A DNA stretch of 19,966 bases from an uncultured Oscillospiraceae bacterium (GCA_905193585.1 CAJJPG010000022.1:1-19966); one strand, 5' to 3'. Positions 1 to 6,321 are shown, numbered from the stretch's first letter. Program-made: numbers and translations. Notes: generated from the letters alone by a model not told the origin.

Positions 1-255
1 CTGTAATTATACGGTAATACGGGGCATAATAGCGGTCTGAGCTATTTTAATTATCATGCCGCGGCAAAGCGCCTTATACGCGAGGGTAAACTTAAAGAAT
101 GGTATATAACCGAGCGCTACAATAATGTTTCTCCGGCGCTGGTGCTTGTTTTTGACGATATACGCCATCCTGTTATGCCTATACGGCAGTACCGCTGGGA
201 AGAATACATGCCGCTTTTAAAGGTCTTTAAGCCGGATAATGACCTTTTCCGATAG
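1..255 (+). pseudogene. C-terminal fragment of a small uncharacterised protein, apparently frameshifted
   Basis: Frame 1 is open from base 7 to the TAG at 253-255, giving about 82 residues that look like real protein (begins LYGNTGHNSGLSYFNYH, later VSPALVLVFDD and RHPVMPIRQYRWEEY). It has no membrane segment. I do not recognise the family with certainty; it resembles small cytosolic hypothetical proteins of Clostridia. There is no start codon with a ribosome site, and an in-frame TAA lies at 4-6. Bases 2-7 read Cys-Asn in frame 2, and adding one T to the TT at 7-8 would give an uninterrupted Cys-Asn-Leu-Tyr-Gly-Asn. I therefore infer a one-base deletion (real or a sequencing error) in a gene running in from the left. 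Its 3' end overlaps the convergent symporter gene by 39 bases. Function unknown. Confidence 0.5.
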
Positions 256-1533
256 CAGCAGCACCGCAAATACTTTTATGCTAAGCATTATGCCGTTGAA
301 AAAGGCAGAGAGCCGCCATGCGGCGTCAATATTCATAAGCGCGCCGGGTATGCAGAACAGCGGGTATAAGAGTAAAAACAGCCGCCTGCCTGTTTTGCCG
401 AAAAGGAAATTACATGAAACTATGCCGTAATACCCCCAGCCTATAACGCTTGAAAGCCCGAAAAGGCACATCATAACAGCCAGCAGAATAACCGAATATT
501 TACCGTAAAGGGTTGCGAAAGCAGAGCTTACAAGCTCTGTTGACGCGCCCTTTCCGTATTCTATGCCCACGCCCGAGCAAAGCATGGAAAGGGCGGTAAG
601 GGTGCAGATTACCACCGTATCCACAAATACCTCAAAAATTCCGAAAAGGCTTTGGCGGGTGCCGTCGGTATAAGCGGAGGCGGAATGCGCCATTGCCGAA
701 GTGCCAAGCCCCGCCTCGTTTGAAAATACTCCGCGCGAAGCGCCCGTAAGCACTGCGGCGGAAAGCGAGCCTACCGCCCCGCCCGTAACGGCGGCAGGCT
801 TAAACGCACCTTCTAATATCATTGAAAGGGCGGCGGGCAGCCGCGAGATATTTACGCCGATAATACCGAAGGTCATAATTAAATAAAGCAGCGCCATAAA
901 CGGAACTATTTTGCCCGTAAAACTGCCTATGCGCTCAGCTCCGCCTGCCAGCACCGCCGCGGTTATTGCGGCAAATGCCGCCCCGCCTATGAATTTTACC
1001 GCGGTGCCGCCGCCGAACGACTGCACCGCCGCGCCCGTTTGGGTAAGGTTTCCGCTGCAAAAAACCGCGGGAACAACCGCCGCGGCGTATAAAAAGCTCA
1101 GGGGAGCCAGTATTTTCGGCAGCCCGTTTTTTATGTAGTACATGGGACCGCCTATGTATTCGGCTTGTTTTTTCTCGCGGTATTCAAGCGATAAAAGAAT
1201 TTCCGCCACTTTCACTATCATTCCCGCAAAGGCGCTTACCCACATCCAGAAAACCGCGCCCGCGCCGCCTATTGCAACCGCGCCCGCAACGCCGGCAATA
1301 TTTCCTGTTCCCACGGTGGCTGAAAGCGCGGTGCATGCCGCCTGAAAAGGGCTTACGCCGTTTTTGCCGCTGTTGCTTTTCATCCCGCCGAATGCGTATT
1401 TCAAAGACTCGGGCAAAAAGCGAAACTGGAAAAAGCGGCATTTCACCGTCAGGTAAACTCCGCATACTATAAGAAAAACAAAGGGCAGCATGCCCGATAT
1501 AAGATTTTCGGTAAATTCAAGAAAGGCTTTCAA
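217..1533 (-). CDS. Alanine/glycine:cation symporter (AGCS) family protein
   Basis: A polytopic inner-membrane protein of about 438 residues that imports alanine and/or glycine with sodium (family knowledge; the exact substrate is not visible). It shows around ten hydrophobic segments, the AGCS signature with TALSATVGTGNIAGV near residues 68-82, and the second conserved block with SRGVFSNEAGLGTS near residue 265. Length is usual for the family (440-490), slightly short at the C-terminus. There is no ATG start. TTG codons occur at 1539 and 1533 (minus strand). The G-run at 1542-1547 lies only 2 nt from the first but 8 nt from the second, so I prefer 1533. The gene is monocistronic as far as visible and faces a convergent small ORF, overlapping its end by 39 bp. 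No convincing terminator separates the two. Confidence 0.92.
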   Translation of the reverse strand: MKAFLEFTENLISGMLPFVFLIVCGVYLTVKCRFFQFRFLPESLKYAFGGMKSNSGKNGVSPFQAACTALSATVGTGNIAGVAGAVAIGGAGAVFWMWVSAFAGMIVKVAEILLSLEYREKKQAEYIGGPMYYIKNGLPKILAPLSFLYAAAVVPAVFCSGNLTQTGAAVQSFGGGTAVKFIGGAAFAAITAAVLAGGAERIGSFTGKIVPFMALLYLIMTFGIIGVNISRLPAALSMILEGAFKPAAVTGGAVGSLSAAVLTGASRGVFSNEAGLGTSAMAHSASAYTDGTRQSLFGIFEVFVDTVVICTLTALSMLCSGVGIEYGKGASTELVSSAFATLYGKYSVILLAVMMCLFGLSSVIGWGYYGIVSCNFLFGKTGRRLFLLLYPLFCIPGALMNIDAAWRLSAFFNGIMLSIKVFAVLLLSEKVIIRLKDL

Positions 1534-1674
1534 TTTCAAATCCCCCCGATATTAGATTATTGGGAGATATGAGAATTTATGCTTTATAATAAGCAGGTTT
1601 ACTCTTGCGGGTGCTGCTCTTTGCCGTGTGTGGCAATATAAAGCAAAAAAAATTACTCTGTTTGCAATTTTTTC

Positions 1675-1703
1675 TTGACATACGGTGCAAACATTGATAT
1701 AAT
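1675..1703 (+). promoter_or_regulatory. Consensus sigma-A promoter of tRNA-Lys
   Basis: TTGACA at 1675-1680 and TATAAT at 1698-1703 are both perfect matches, with an ideal 17-nt spacer. Transcription would start near 1710, about 11 nt before the mature tRNA 5' end. The 1540-1674 stretch upstream also has to hold the symporter promoter on the minus strand, for which I see no clear -35/-10 pair. Confidence 0.9.
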
Positions 1704-1720
1704 AATAAAGCTGTCTGAAT

Positions 1721-1796
1721 GATTCATTAGCTCAGTTGGCAGAGCACTTGACTTTTAATCAAGGTGTCCGGGGTTCGAATCCCCGATGGATCACCA
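1721..1796 (+). tRNA. tRNA-Lys (anticodon UUU)
   Basis: A 76-nt cloverleaf including an encoded CCA (1794-1796). The acceptor stem GATTCAT pairs with ATGGATC with one G-U. The D arm is GCTC/GAGC, the anticodon stem CTTGA/TCAAG with loop CTTTTAA, so TTT at 1754-1756 is the anticodon. The T arm is CGGGG/CCCCG with loop TTCGAAT. It decodes AAA/AAG. Confidence 0.97.
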
Positions 1797-1799
1797 CAA

Positions 1800-1834
1800 A
1801 CTCCCGTACACGTGTATGGGAGTTTTAATTTTTA
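1800..1834 (+). terminator. Rho-independent terminator of tRNA-Lys
   Basis: A 10-bp stem (1800-1809 with 1814-1823, one G-U pair, 4-nt loop ACGT) followed by TTTTAATTTTTATTT. It begins 4 nt after the tRNA CCA end. Confidence 0.88.
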
Positions 1835-1920
1835 TTTATATTATGCGCGCTGCAAAAGGATCAGGGCAGAGTGGGAAATTATCTTTTTGCGGTTTTTCTG
1901 CGCAAAAGTGTAAAGTTTAA

Positions 1921-1949
1921 TTGCTTTTCGTATGTGATTGCGGTATAAT
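1921..1949 (+). promoter_or_regulatory. Probable promoter of comM/yifB
   Basis: TTGCTT at 1921-1926 and a perfect TATAAT at 1944-1949 are separated by 17 nt. The predicted transcript would start near 1956, leaving a leader of about 30 nt before the start codon at 1986. The tRNA-Lys terminator just upstream makes a separate promoter for this gene necessary. Confidence 0.7.
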
Positions 1950-1985
1950 TAATAAAAATACTGTTGAAAGGGTGGCGCGGCTGAA

Positions 1986-3512
1986 ATGTTTTCGGAGCTT
2001 AAAAGCGTAGGGCTTTTCGGTATCGATTCATATATGATTGAGGTTGAGGCGGATATATCGTCGGGGCTTCCGGCTTTTGATATTGTCGGTCTGCCCGATA
2101 CGGCGGTTAAGGAATCGCGCGATCGGGTGCGCGCCGCGCTGAAAAACTGTGGCTGTAAATTCCCGCTTGGCAGAATAACCATAAATCTTGCACCTGCCGA
2201 TTTGAAAAAAGAAGGCTCCATATACGACTTACCCGTGCTTATTGCCATACTTAAAGCGTCGGGTCAGCTTGACGCGGACGTTAATGACAGCGTTTTTATA
2301 GGTGAGGTATCGTTAGACGGCAGACTGCGCCCCGTAGGCGGGGTTTTGGCTATTGCCATAACCGCGCTTAAAAACGGAATAAAAAATGTATTTGTTCCCG
2401 AAGAAAATACTGCTGAGGCGGCAATAATCAGCGGAATATCGGTATATGGCATTAATAATGTCAGGCAGCTTATTTCTCACCTTCGCGGCGAAGAAATGCT
2501 TTCACCCGCGCCGGTAACCGAAATCGGTGCGCAGACTGTTTCCGACGCGCTTGATTTCAGCGATGTAAAGGGTCAGCTTGCCGCGAAAAAGGCGCTTGAG
2601 GTCGCGGCGGCGGGCGGACATAACGTTTTGCTTATAGGCCCGCCCGGCTCGGGTAAAAGCATGCTTGCCAAGCGCCTGCCGACGATTTTGCCCGAAATGA
2701 CCTTTGAGGAGTCGGTTGAAACCACAAAAATCCATTCGATAGCGGGAAAGCTCGATAAAAACAATCCGTTTGTCCGCACCCGTCCGTTCCGTTCGCCGCA
2801 CCATACCGTGTCGCCTGCCGGAATAACGGGCGGCGGCTCTGTTCCGAAACCCGGGGAAATTTCGCTTGCACATAACGGTATTCTGTTTTTGGATGAGCTG
2901 CCTGAGTTTCGCCGCGATGTTATTGAGGCGCTCCGCCAGCCGCTTGAAGACGGAAAGGTGACTATATCCCGCGTGGCGGGTACGCTTACATACCCAAGCT
3001 CGGTTATGCTGGTTGCCGCGATGAACCCATGTCCGTGCGGCTACTTCGGTCATCCCACAAGGGAATGTATCTGCTCCCCTAAAGCGGTGCATAATTATCT
3101 CAGCAAAATTTCGGGACCCATGCTTGACAGAATTGATATTCATATAGAAGTTCCGCCCGTTAATTATGACGAGCTGAATTCCACGGTCAGGGAAGAAACA
3201 TCGGCGGAAATACGCGCCCGCGTAAACCGCGCGCGTGACATTCAGACCGAACGCTACCGCGGAACGGATGTCTCCTGCAATGCGCGGCTTACCCCCTCAA
3301 TGCTTAAAAAGTATTGTGTAATGGAGGACAAAGCGTCGGGTTATTTGAAAATGGCTTTTGAAAAATTAGGAATGTCGGCAAGGGCTTATGACCGTATTTT
3401 GAAGATTGCAAGGACGGTTGCGGACCTTGACGGCAGTGAAATTATAAAAAGAGAGCATATTTTTTCATCAATTTCGTTCAGAACACTTGACAAAAAGTAC
3501 TGGAGCGAGTAA
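1986..3512 (+). CDS. comM: YifB/ComM family Mg-chelatase-like AAA+ ATPase
   Basis: A 508-residue cytosolic protein of the usual length for this family. Residues 1-170 form the N-terminal ChlI/Lon-protease-like fold (SGLPAFDIVGLPD, APADLKKEGSIYDLP). The AAA+ Mg-chelatase domain follows, with Walker A GPPGSGKS at about 218-225 and Walker B ILFLDELPE at about 299-307. A cysteine cluster NPCPCGYFGHPTRECIC lies near 346-362, then the C-terminal Mg_chelatase_C region. In Gram-negatives ComM is a hexameric branch-migration helicase that extends heteroduplex during natural transformation; the role in Firmicutes is less clear. The start is ATG 1986, with AAAGGGTGG 10 nt upstream. The gene sits alone between two tRNA genes rather than beside dprA or topA. 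The 3' end carries the promoter of the following tRNA. Confidence 0.95.
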   Translation: MFSELKSVGLFGIDSYMIEVEADISSGLPAFDIVGLPDTAVKESRDRVRAALKNCGCKFPLGRITINLAPADLKKEGSIYDLPVLIAILKASGQLDADVNDSVFIGEVSLDGRLRPVGGVLAIAITALKNGIKNVFVPEENTAEAAIISGISVYGINNVRQLISHLRGEEMLSPAPVTEIGAQTVSDALDFSDVKGQLAAKKALEVAAAGGHNVLLIGPPGSGKSMLAKRLPTILPEMTFEESVETTKIHSIAGKLDKNNPFVRTRPFRSPHHTVSPAGITGGGSVPKPGEISLAHNGILFLDELPEFRRDVIEALRQPLEDGKVTISRVAGTLTYPSSVMLVAAMNPCPCGYFGHPTRECICSPKAVHNYLSKISGPMLDRIDIHIEVPPVNYDELNSTVREETSAEIRARVNRARDIQTERYRGTDVSCNARLTPSMLKKYCVMEDKASGYLKMAFEKLGMSARAYDRILKIARTVADLDGSEIIKREHIFSSISFRTLDKKYWSE

Positions 3513-3515
3513 AAT
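3487..3515 (+). promoter_or_regulatory. Promoter of tRNA-Ala embedded in the comM stop region
   Basis: TTGACA at 3487-3492 (perfect) and TAAAAT at 3510-3515, 17-nt spacer. The -35 lies in the last codons of comM and the -10 contains its TAA stop codon. Transcription would start near 3522, 47 nt ahead of the tRNA. Confidence 0.75.
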
Positions 3516-3529
3516 AGATATTGTCAGTC

Positions 3530-3562
3530 CGGTGAGATGTGATTTTTGGTTTTGTCTCACCG
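3530..3562 (+). other. Hairpin in the 5' leader of pre-tRNA-Ala
   Basis: CGGTGAGA (3530-3537) and TCTCACCG (3555-3562) are exact inverse complements, separated by a 17-nt T/G-rich loop. There is no T-run directly after the stem, so it is not a normal intrinsic terminator. It ends 6 nt before the mature tRNA. It could cap the comM transcript or shape the tRNA leader before RNase P cleavage. Confidence 0.5.
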
Positions 3563-3568
3563 CTGTTT

Positions 3569-3644
3569 GGGGGCGTAGCTCAGCTGGGAGAGCGTACGGT
3601 TCGCATCCGTAAGGTCGAGAGTTCGATCCTCTTCGTCTCCACCA
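3569..3644 (+). tRNA. tRNA-Ala (anticodon CGC)
   Basis: A 76-nt cloverleaf with encoded CCA (3642-3644). The acceptor stem GGGGGCG pairs with CGTCTCC and includes a G3-U70 wobble, the alanine identity element. The D arm is GCTC/GAGC. The anticodon stem TACGG/CCGTA has loop TTCGCAT, giving anticodon CGC at 3602-3604 (reads GCG). The T arm is GAGAG/CTCTT with loop TTCGATC. Confidence 0.95.
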
Positions 3645-3716
3645 AACAGGTATTGGACGAACACCTTATTTTTCAAATGATATTTTGTAACAAGGGTGGA
3701 AATCTGATACAAAAGC

Positions 3717-3753
3717 AAACGCTGCCGTAGGAAATCCTACGGCAGCGTTTTTG
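3717..3753 (+). terminator. Very strong bidirectional intrinsic terminator
   Basis: A perfect 15-bp stem (3717-3731 with 3736-3750), loop AAAT, then a T-run (3748-3752). An A-rich stretch on the left flank gives a U-tract on the other strand too. It serves tRNA-Ala on the plus strand and the sortase remnant on the minus strand. The 70 nt between tRNA and hairpin hold nothing I recognise. Confidence 0.92.
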
Positions 3754-3773
3754 TCTGAACGCACATTTTTATT

Positions 3774-4339
3774 TTATCCTCCTTTGCGGTACAATGTTCT
3801 TTTCGGAGTGTAAATTTTAATTTGTTGATTCTTCTCCAAAAAGCCCTGATTGCGGTATTTTCTTACATCGGCAAACATTGAGCCGTCAAGCATATCGTGC
3901 CCGTAAAGCACGGTGTTGTTGCTTATAAAGGTTTCGTCATTTATTTTCTGCATATAAACGGCTCCGTGCGAGGCGTTTTTCTTTTTATAATCGTGATTAA
4001 GGTAAAAATTCTCTTCCTCAAGTGTATCGCTTCTGAGCACCGGGTAATCTATTGCCGTTCCGTCAATTCGTATCCATGCGCATATATCGGGATTTTCTTT
4101 TTTAAGTTTCGGAAAATCGACCGGGTTGCCGGAAATAACAATACCGTCCTGCACTATTTCTTTAACGTTGAAATTTCTGTATCCGTCAAAATTATTCTTT
4201 TTCGGTATAAAAATACTCGTAAGTATTATTGCGCAGACCGTAACCGAAACCGCGCTTACAAGAATGACCGCGGTTCTTTTTTATTGTTTAAAACGTAATT
4301 TTTCAGTTTTATAAAAAATGCCTTGATTCTTTTTTTCAT
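3774..4339 (-). pseudogene. Class B sortase, frameshifted and truncated
   Basis: Sortase B enzymes are membrane-anchored transpeptidases that attach proteins to peptidoglycan or pili through a His-Cys-Arg site. The readable part (from 4154 down) matches the family: NPDICAWIRIDGTAIDYPVL, then LYGHDMLDGSMFADVRKY with the catalytic His at residue 86 of that segment. It stops at 3774 after YTPKRTLYRKGG, so the C-terminal region with the catalytic Cys and Arg is absent. Upstream, ATG 4339 (GGAGA about 10 nt before it) starts a basic leader, MKKRIKAFFIKLKNYVLNNK. The frame then breaks in an A6 run (plus-strand T-run 4277-4282). One extra A would join it to a hydrophobic segment (AVILVSAVSVTVCAIIL) and the sortase body. 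Two independent lesions indicate a dead gene. It begins 24 nt after the regulator stop codon. Confidence 0.85.
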
Positions 4340-4363
4340 ATTACATGTCTCCGAAGCGAAATA

Positions 4364-5458
4364 TCAGCCGTTTACGGACGCTGTTGTGCAGCCGTTTTTA
4401 AATTCCACGTCAAGTATCCGCTTTTTGCAGCCGTCGGTCTTTTTGAATACCATATCTATTAAAAGCTGCGCCGCCTCATAGCCCATTTTATAGCCCGGAA
4501 TATTTACCGTGGTGAAATTTACGGGTGAAAGTATTTCCCCCAGCGAGCCGTCAAAGCCGGTAAGGGAAATATCGCCCGGAACATTAAATCCCGGGGCTGT
4601 AAGCGCCTTATAAACATAAAGCGCCATAATATCGTTGCAGCAGGCGATAGCGGTGGAATCGAAATTGCCCGATGAAATTCTTTTTGATATATATATTTCC
4701 GCTTCTTTTTCATCGGTAAGCCGCACAATATCCTTTGAATCGATTTTCGTGCCGTAAGCGGCAAGACCGTCGGTAATACCCGAAATTCTGTTTTCAACGG
4801 TTTTGGCAGGAATAACCGTGGAAAGAAAGGCGATTTTTTTATGCCCCAGTTTACCCAAATGCTCGCCTATCATGTATCCGCCGGTATAATCGTCCGCAAC
4901 GACATAGTTATATATGCCCTTGTCAAGCGGGTTATCAATAAGGACAAGCGGAAGATTATTTGATTTGATAATGTTTATCATTTCCTTGTCGCTGCCGTCT
5001 CCGTAGGCGGTAACAATTGCGCCCGCATAGGTTTTGAAATTAATTTCACGGAGAATTTGGTTGCGCTTTTCCTTATCGTCCTGATTTATTATTTTGTAAG
5101 TAAAATCGGTTTCGTTTGCGTAATCTATAATTCCCAGTATGGATTTTGAAAAGAGGTTGACGTCCTCTTTCTGTATGTTCACCACTATAAGAATCGATTT
5201 GCTGTGGCTTTCGGGAATATTGTTATCATCGGGGATTACAAGCCCCTTGCCGGCGATCCTTTTCAGCACGCCTTCGTTTACAAGCGCGTCAACCGCCTTT
5301 CTTACCGTAGGGCGGCTTACATTGTATTTAGCGGCTAATGATACCTCTGTATTGACAAATTCTCCCGGGCCGTATTTGCCTAGCTCCAGCCGTATTTCAT
5401 TCTTGATTTTCTGATAAAGCTTTTCTGTTTTCATATACACCGTCACCGTGTTATTCAT
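4364..5458 (-). CDS. GntR/LacI hybrid transcriptional regulator (AraR-like architecture)
   Basis: A 364-residue repressor-type protein. Residues about 10-75 are a GntR winged helix, with the recognition region NTEVSLAAKYNVSRPTVRK at 36-54 and wing GVLKRIAGKGLVI. Residues about 88-362 are a LacI/GalR-type periplasmic-binding-protein-like effector domain (AGAIVTAYGDG, LVLIDNPLDK, VVADDYTGGYMIGEHL, CCNDIMALYVYKAL, ISLTGFDG). This arrangement is that of AraR-type sugar-responsive regulators, so I infer carbohydrate control; the ligand cannot be read. The start is ATG 5458; an in-frame ATG at 5434 (residue 9) is an alternative, and neither has a good ribosome site. A promoter with two palindromic sites lies just upstream, suggesting autoregulation. 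No intact sugar gene is adjacent; only the broken sortase follows it. Confidence 0.93.
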   Translation of the reverse strand: MNNTVTVYMKTEKLYQKIKNEIRLELGKYGPGEFVNTEVSLAAKYNVSRPTVRKAVDALVNEGVLKRIAGKGLVIPDDNNIPESHSKSILIVVNIQKEDVNLFSKSILGIIDYANETDFTYKIINQDDKEKRNQILREINFKTYAGAIVTAYGDGSDKEMINIIKSNNLPLVLIDNPLDKGIYNYVVADDYTGGYMIGEHLGKLGHKKIAFLSTVIPAKTVENRISGITDGLAAYGTKIDSKDIVRLTDEKEAEIYISKRISSGNFDSTAIACCNDIMALYVYKALTAPGFNVPGDISLTGFDGSLGEILSPVNFTTVNIPGYKMGYEAAQLLIDMVFKKTDGCKKRILDVEFKNGCTTASVNG

Positions 5459-5499
5459 TTTTTATAAAGAAGCATACGCCGATATTGCCCGGCTTTAAG

Positions 5500-5538
5500 G
5501 ATACATGTTGTTATAATTTAGACATACATGTATCTTAA
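5500..5538 (-). promoter_or_regulatory. Promoter of the GntR/LacI regulator with twin operator-like palindromes
   Basis: On the minus strand, TTAAGA (5533-5538) and TATAAC (5510-5515) are spaced by 17 nt. The palindrome ATACATGTAT (5524-5533) lies mainly in the spacer, and a second ACATGT site (GATACATGT, 5500-5508) lies just past the -10. The two ACATGT centres are 23 bp apart, about two helical turns. GATACATGT and ACATGTATC also form a 9-bp inverted pair. Binding here would block the promoter, so autorepression is inferred. Confidence 0.6.
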
Positions 5539-5646
5539 TCTGTGTTATACAGCATTTCTGCGTGAAATTCAAGCCACGAAATTGCCACGGCAGATAAAAC
5601 GGACATGTTAAGTGTTTTTCTTTCGGCATATCCCTTAAAATACCGC

Positions 5647-5676
5647 TTGACAGAACCGCCGCGGCTATGGTATAAT
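5647..5676 (+). promoter_or_regulatory. Promoter of the purine operon
   Basis: TTGACA (5647-5652) and TATAAT (5671-5676), both perfect, with an 18-nt spacer. Transcription would start near 5683, just before the riboswitch aptamer. I see no PurR-type CGAA box pair around it. The 5539-5646 stretch holds nothing else that I recognise. Confidence 0.85.
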
Positions 5677-5693
5677 TCAAACATACGAAAAGG

Positions 5694-5797
5694 TTTTCGG
5701 GACTGACGGATAAGTGGAGCACCACGTGGACCGAAAAGCTTAAACGCCGACCGTCTGGGCATACTTATCCTTTTTTAAGGACAAGTATGCCCTTTTT
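5694..5797 (+). promoter_or_regulatory. ZTP (pfl) riboswitch with transcription-termination platform
   Basis: The pieces of the ZMP/ZTP aptamer are visible in order. P1 is TTTTCGG (5694-5700) with CCGAAAA (5731-5737). GACTGACGG follows at 5701-5709. The P2 hairpin is GTGG/CCAC (5714-5717, 5722-5725). A pseudoknot-type pairing joins GACGG (5705-5709) to CCGTC (5751-5755). The conserved 3' block is CCGTCTGGGC. The GGGC that closes the aptamer is also the base of the terminator stem, which is how ligand binding can free the operon. ZTP riboswitches sense AICAR phosphates that build up when 10-formyl-THF is short (established). It lies 19 nt upstream of purE, so it should act on the whole operon. 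Confidence 0.88.
5757..5797 (+). terminator. Riboswitch-controlled attenuator terminator
   Basis: GGGCATACTT (5757-5766) pairs with AAGTATGCCC (5783-5792). After an A/C mismatch the stem continues TCCTT/AAGGA, and TTTTT follows at 5793-5797. The 5' GGGC overlaps the aptamer core, so terminator and ligand-bound fold compete. Expected logic: low ZMP terminates, high ZMP reads through. Confidence 0.88.
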
Positions 5798-5815
5798 AAT
5801 TCCGGAGGGGATAAA

Positions 5816-6307
5816 ATGAAAAAAATAGCAATAATCATGGGAAGCGACAGCGATCTGCCGGTCGTAAAAAAAGCGGCGGACACACTTTCCTCATTCGGTG
5901 TGCCGTTTGAAATACACGTTTTTTCTGCGCACCGCACGCCCGAGGAAGCGGCGCGGTTCAGTAAATCGGCACGCGAAAACGGCTTCGGCGCCGTGATAGC
6001 GGCTGCCGGAATGGCGGCGCACTTGGCAGGTGCCGTTGCCGCAAACACAACCCTGCCTGTTATAGGTATACCCATAAAATCGGGTAATTTAGGCGGTATT
6101 GACGCACTGCTTTCAACCGTACAGATGCCTTCCGGTATTCCTGTTGCTGCGGTTGCGATTGACGGTGCTGTTAATGCCGCTTTGTTATGCATAGAAATTT
6201 TAAGCGTAACCGACGGCGCTTTGGCAGAAAAGCTCGAAGAAAAGCGCAAAGCCGACGCCGAAAAGGTTCTTGAAAAAAATAAAGCAATAGAAAAAGAGTT
6301 TAATTAA
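5816..6307 (+). CDS. purE: N5-CAIR mutase / AIR carboxylase catalytic subunit PurE
   Basis: A 163-residue cytosolic enzyme of normal length that converts N5-CAIR (or AIR plus CO2) to CAIR. Visible signatures are the phosphate/nucleotide loop MGSDSDLP (8-15), SAHRTP with His39, AAGMAAHLAG in the second active-site loop, and LSTVQMPSGIPVA. SAHRT and LSTVQMP fit the bacterial class I pattern rather than the SAHKT of class II. The loop reads GMAAHLAG instead of the more common GGAAHLPG. The C-terminus is a charged helix (EKLEEKRKADAEKVLEKNK). ATG 5816 follows GGAGGGG. It is first in the operon behind the ZTP riboswitch. No purK is in the operon, so the carboxylation step upstream of it is unassigned. 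Confidence 0.97.
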   Translation: MKKIAIIMGSDSDLPVVKKAADTLSSFGVPFEIHVFSAHRTPEEAARFSKSARENGFGAVIAAAGMAAHLAGAVAANTTLPVIGIPIKSGNLGGIDALLSTVQMPSGIPVAAVAIDGAVNAALLCIEILSVTDGALAEKLEEKRKADAEKVLEKNKAIEKEFN

Positions 6308-6321
6308 CGGAGGAATTTAAA

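Noticed and set aside
1621..1636. Inverted repeat TTGCC-GTGTGT-GGCAA upstream of the symporter
   Set aside because: Only 5 bp per arm and no T-run or promoter relation; could be a regulator site but is within chance.
2502..3143. Minus-strand ORF of 213 codons inside comM
   Set aside because: Antisense of a well-conserved ATPase domain; composition rich in Arg/Gly/His and no start signal. Shadow.
3530..3562. Hairpin after comM as an intrinsic terminator
   Set aside because: No U-tract follows the stem and the loop is long; kept only as a leader hairpin.
3539..3730. Plus-strand ORF of 63 codons across the tRNA-Ala gene
   Set aside because: It is translation of the tRNA itself (GGVAQLGERTV type), a common false protein call; no ribosome site of its own.
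5603..5608. Third ACATGT site as part of the GntR/LacI operator
   Set aside because: ACATGT is expected several times by chance in 20 kb; this copy lacks the flanking symmetry of the 5500-5534 pair. The same applies to the copy at 4343-4348.
5694..5760. THF or purine (guanine) riboswitch as the identity of the purine leader
   Set aside because: The purine aptamer three-way junction and the THF consensus are absent, while GACTGACGG, GTGG/CCAC and CCGTCTGGGC fit the ZTP class.
5495..5762. Two minus-strand ORFs (about 75 codons) upstream of purE
   Set aside because: They lie over the purine promoter and the riboswitch aptamer, whose RNA structure explains the sequence; the products look like no protein.
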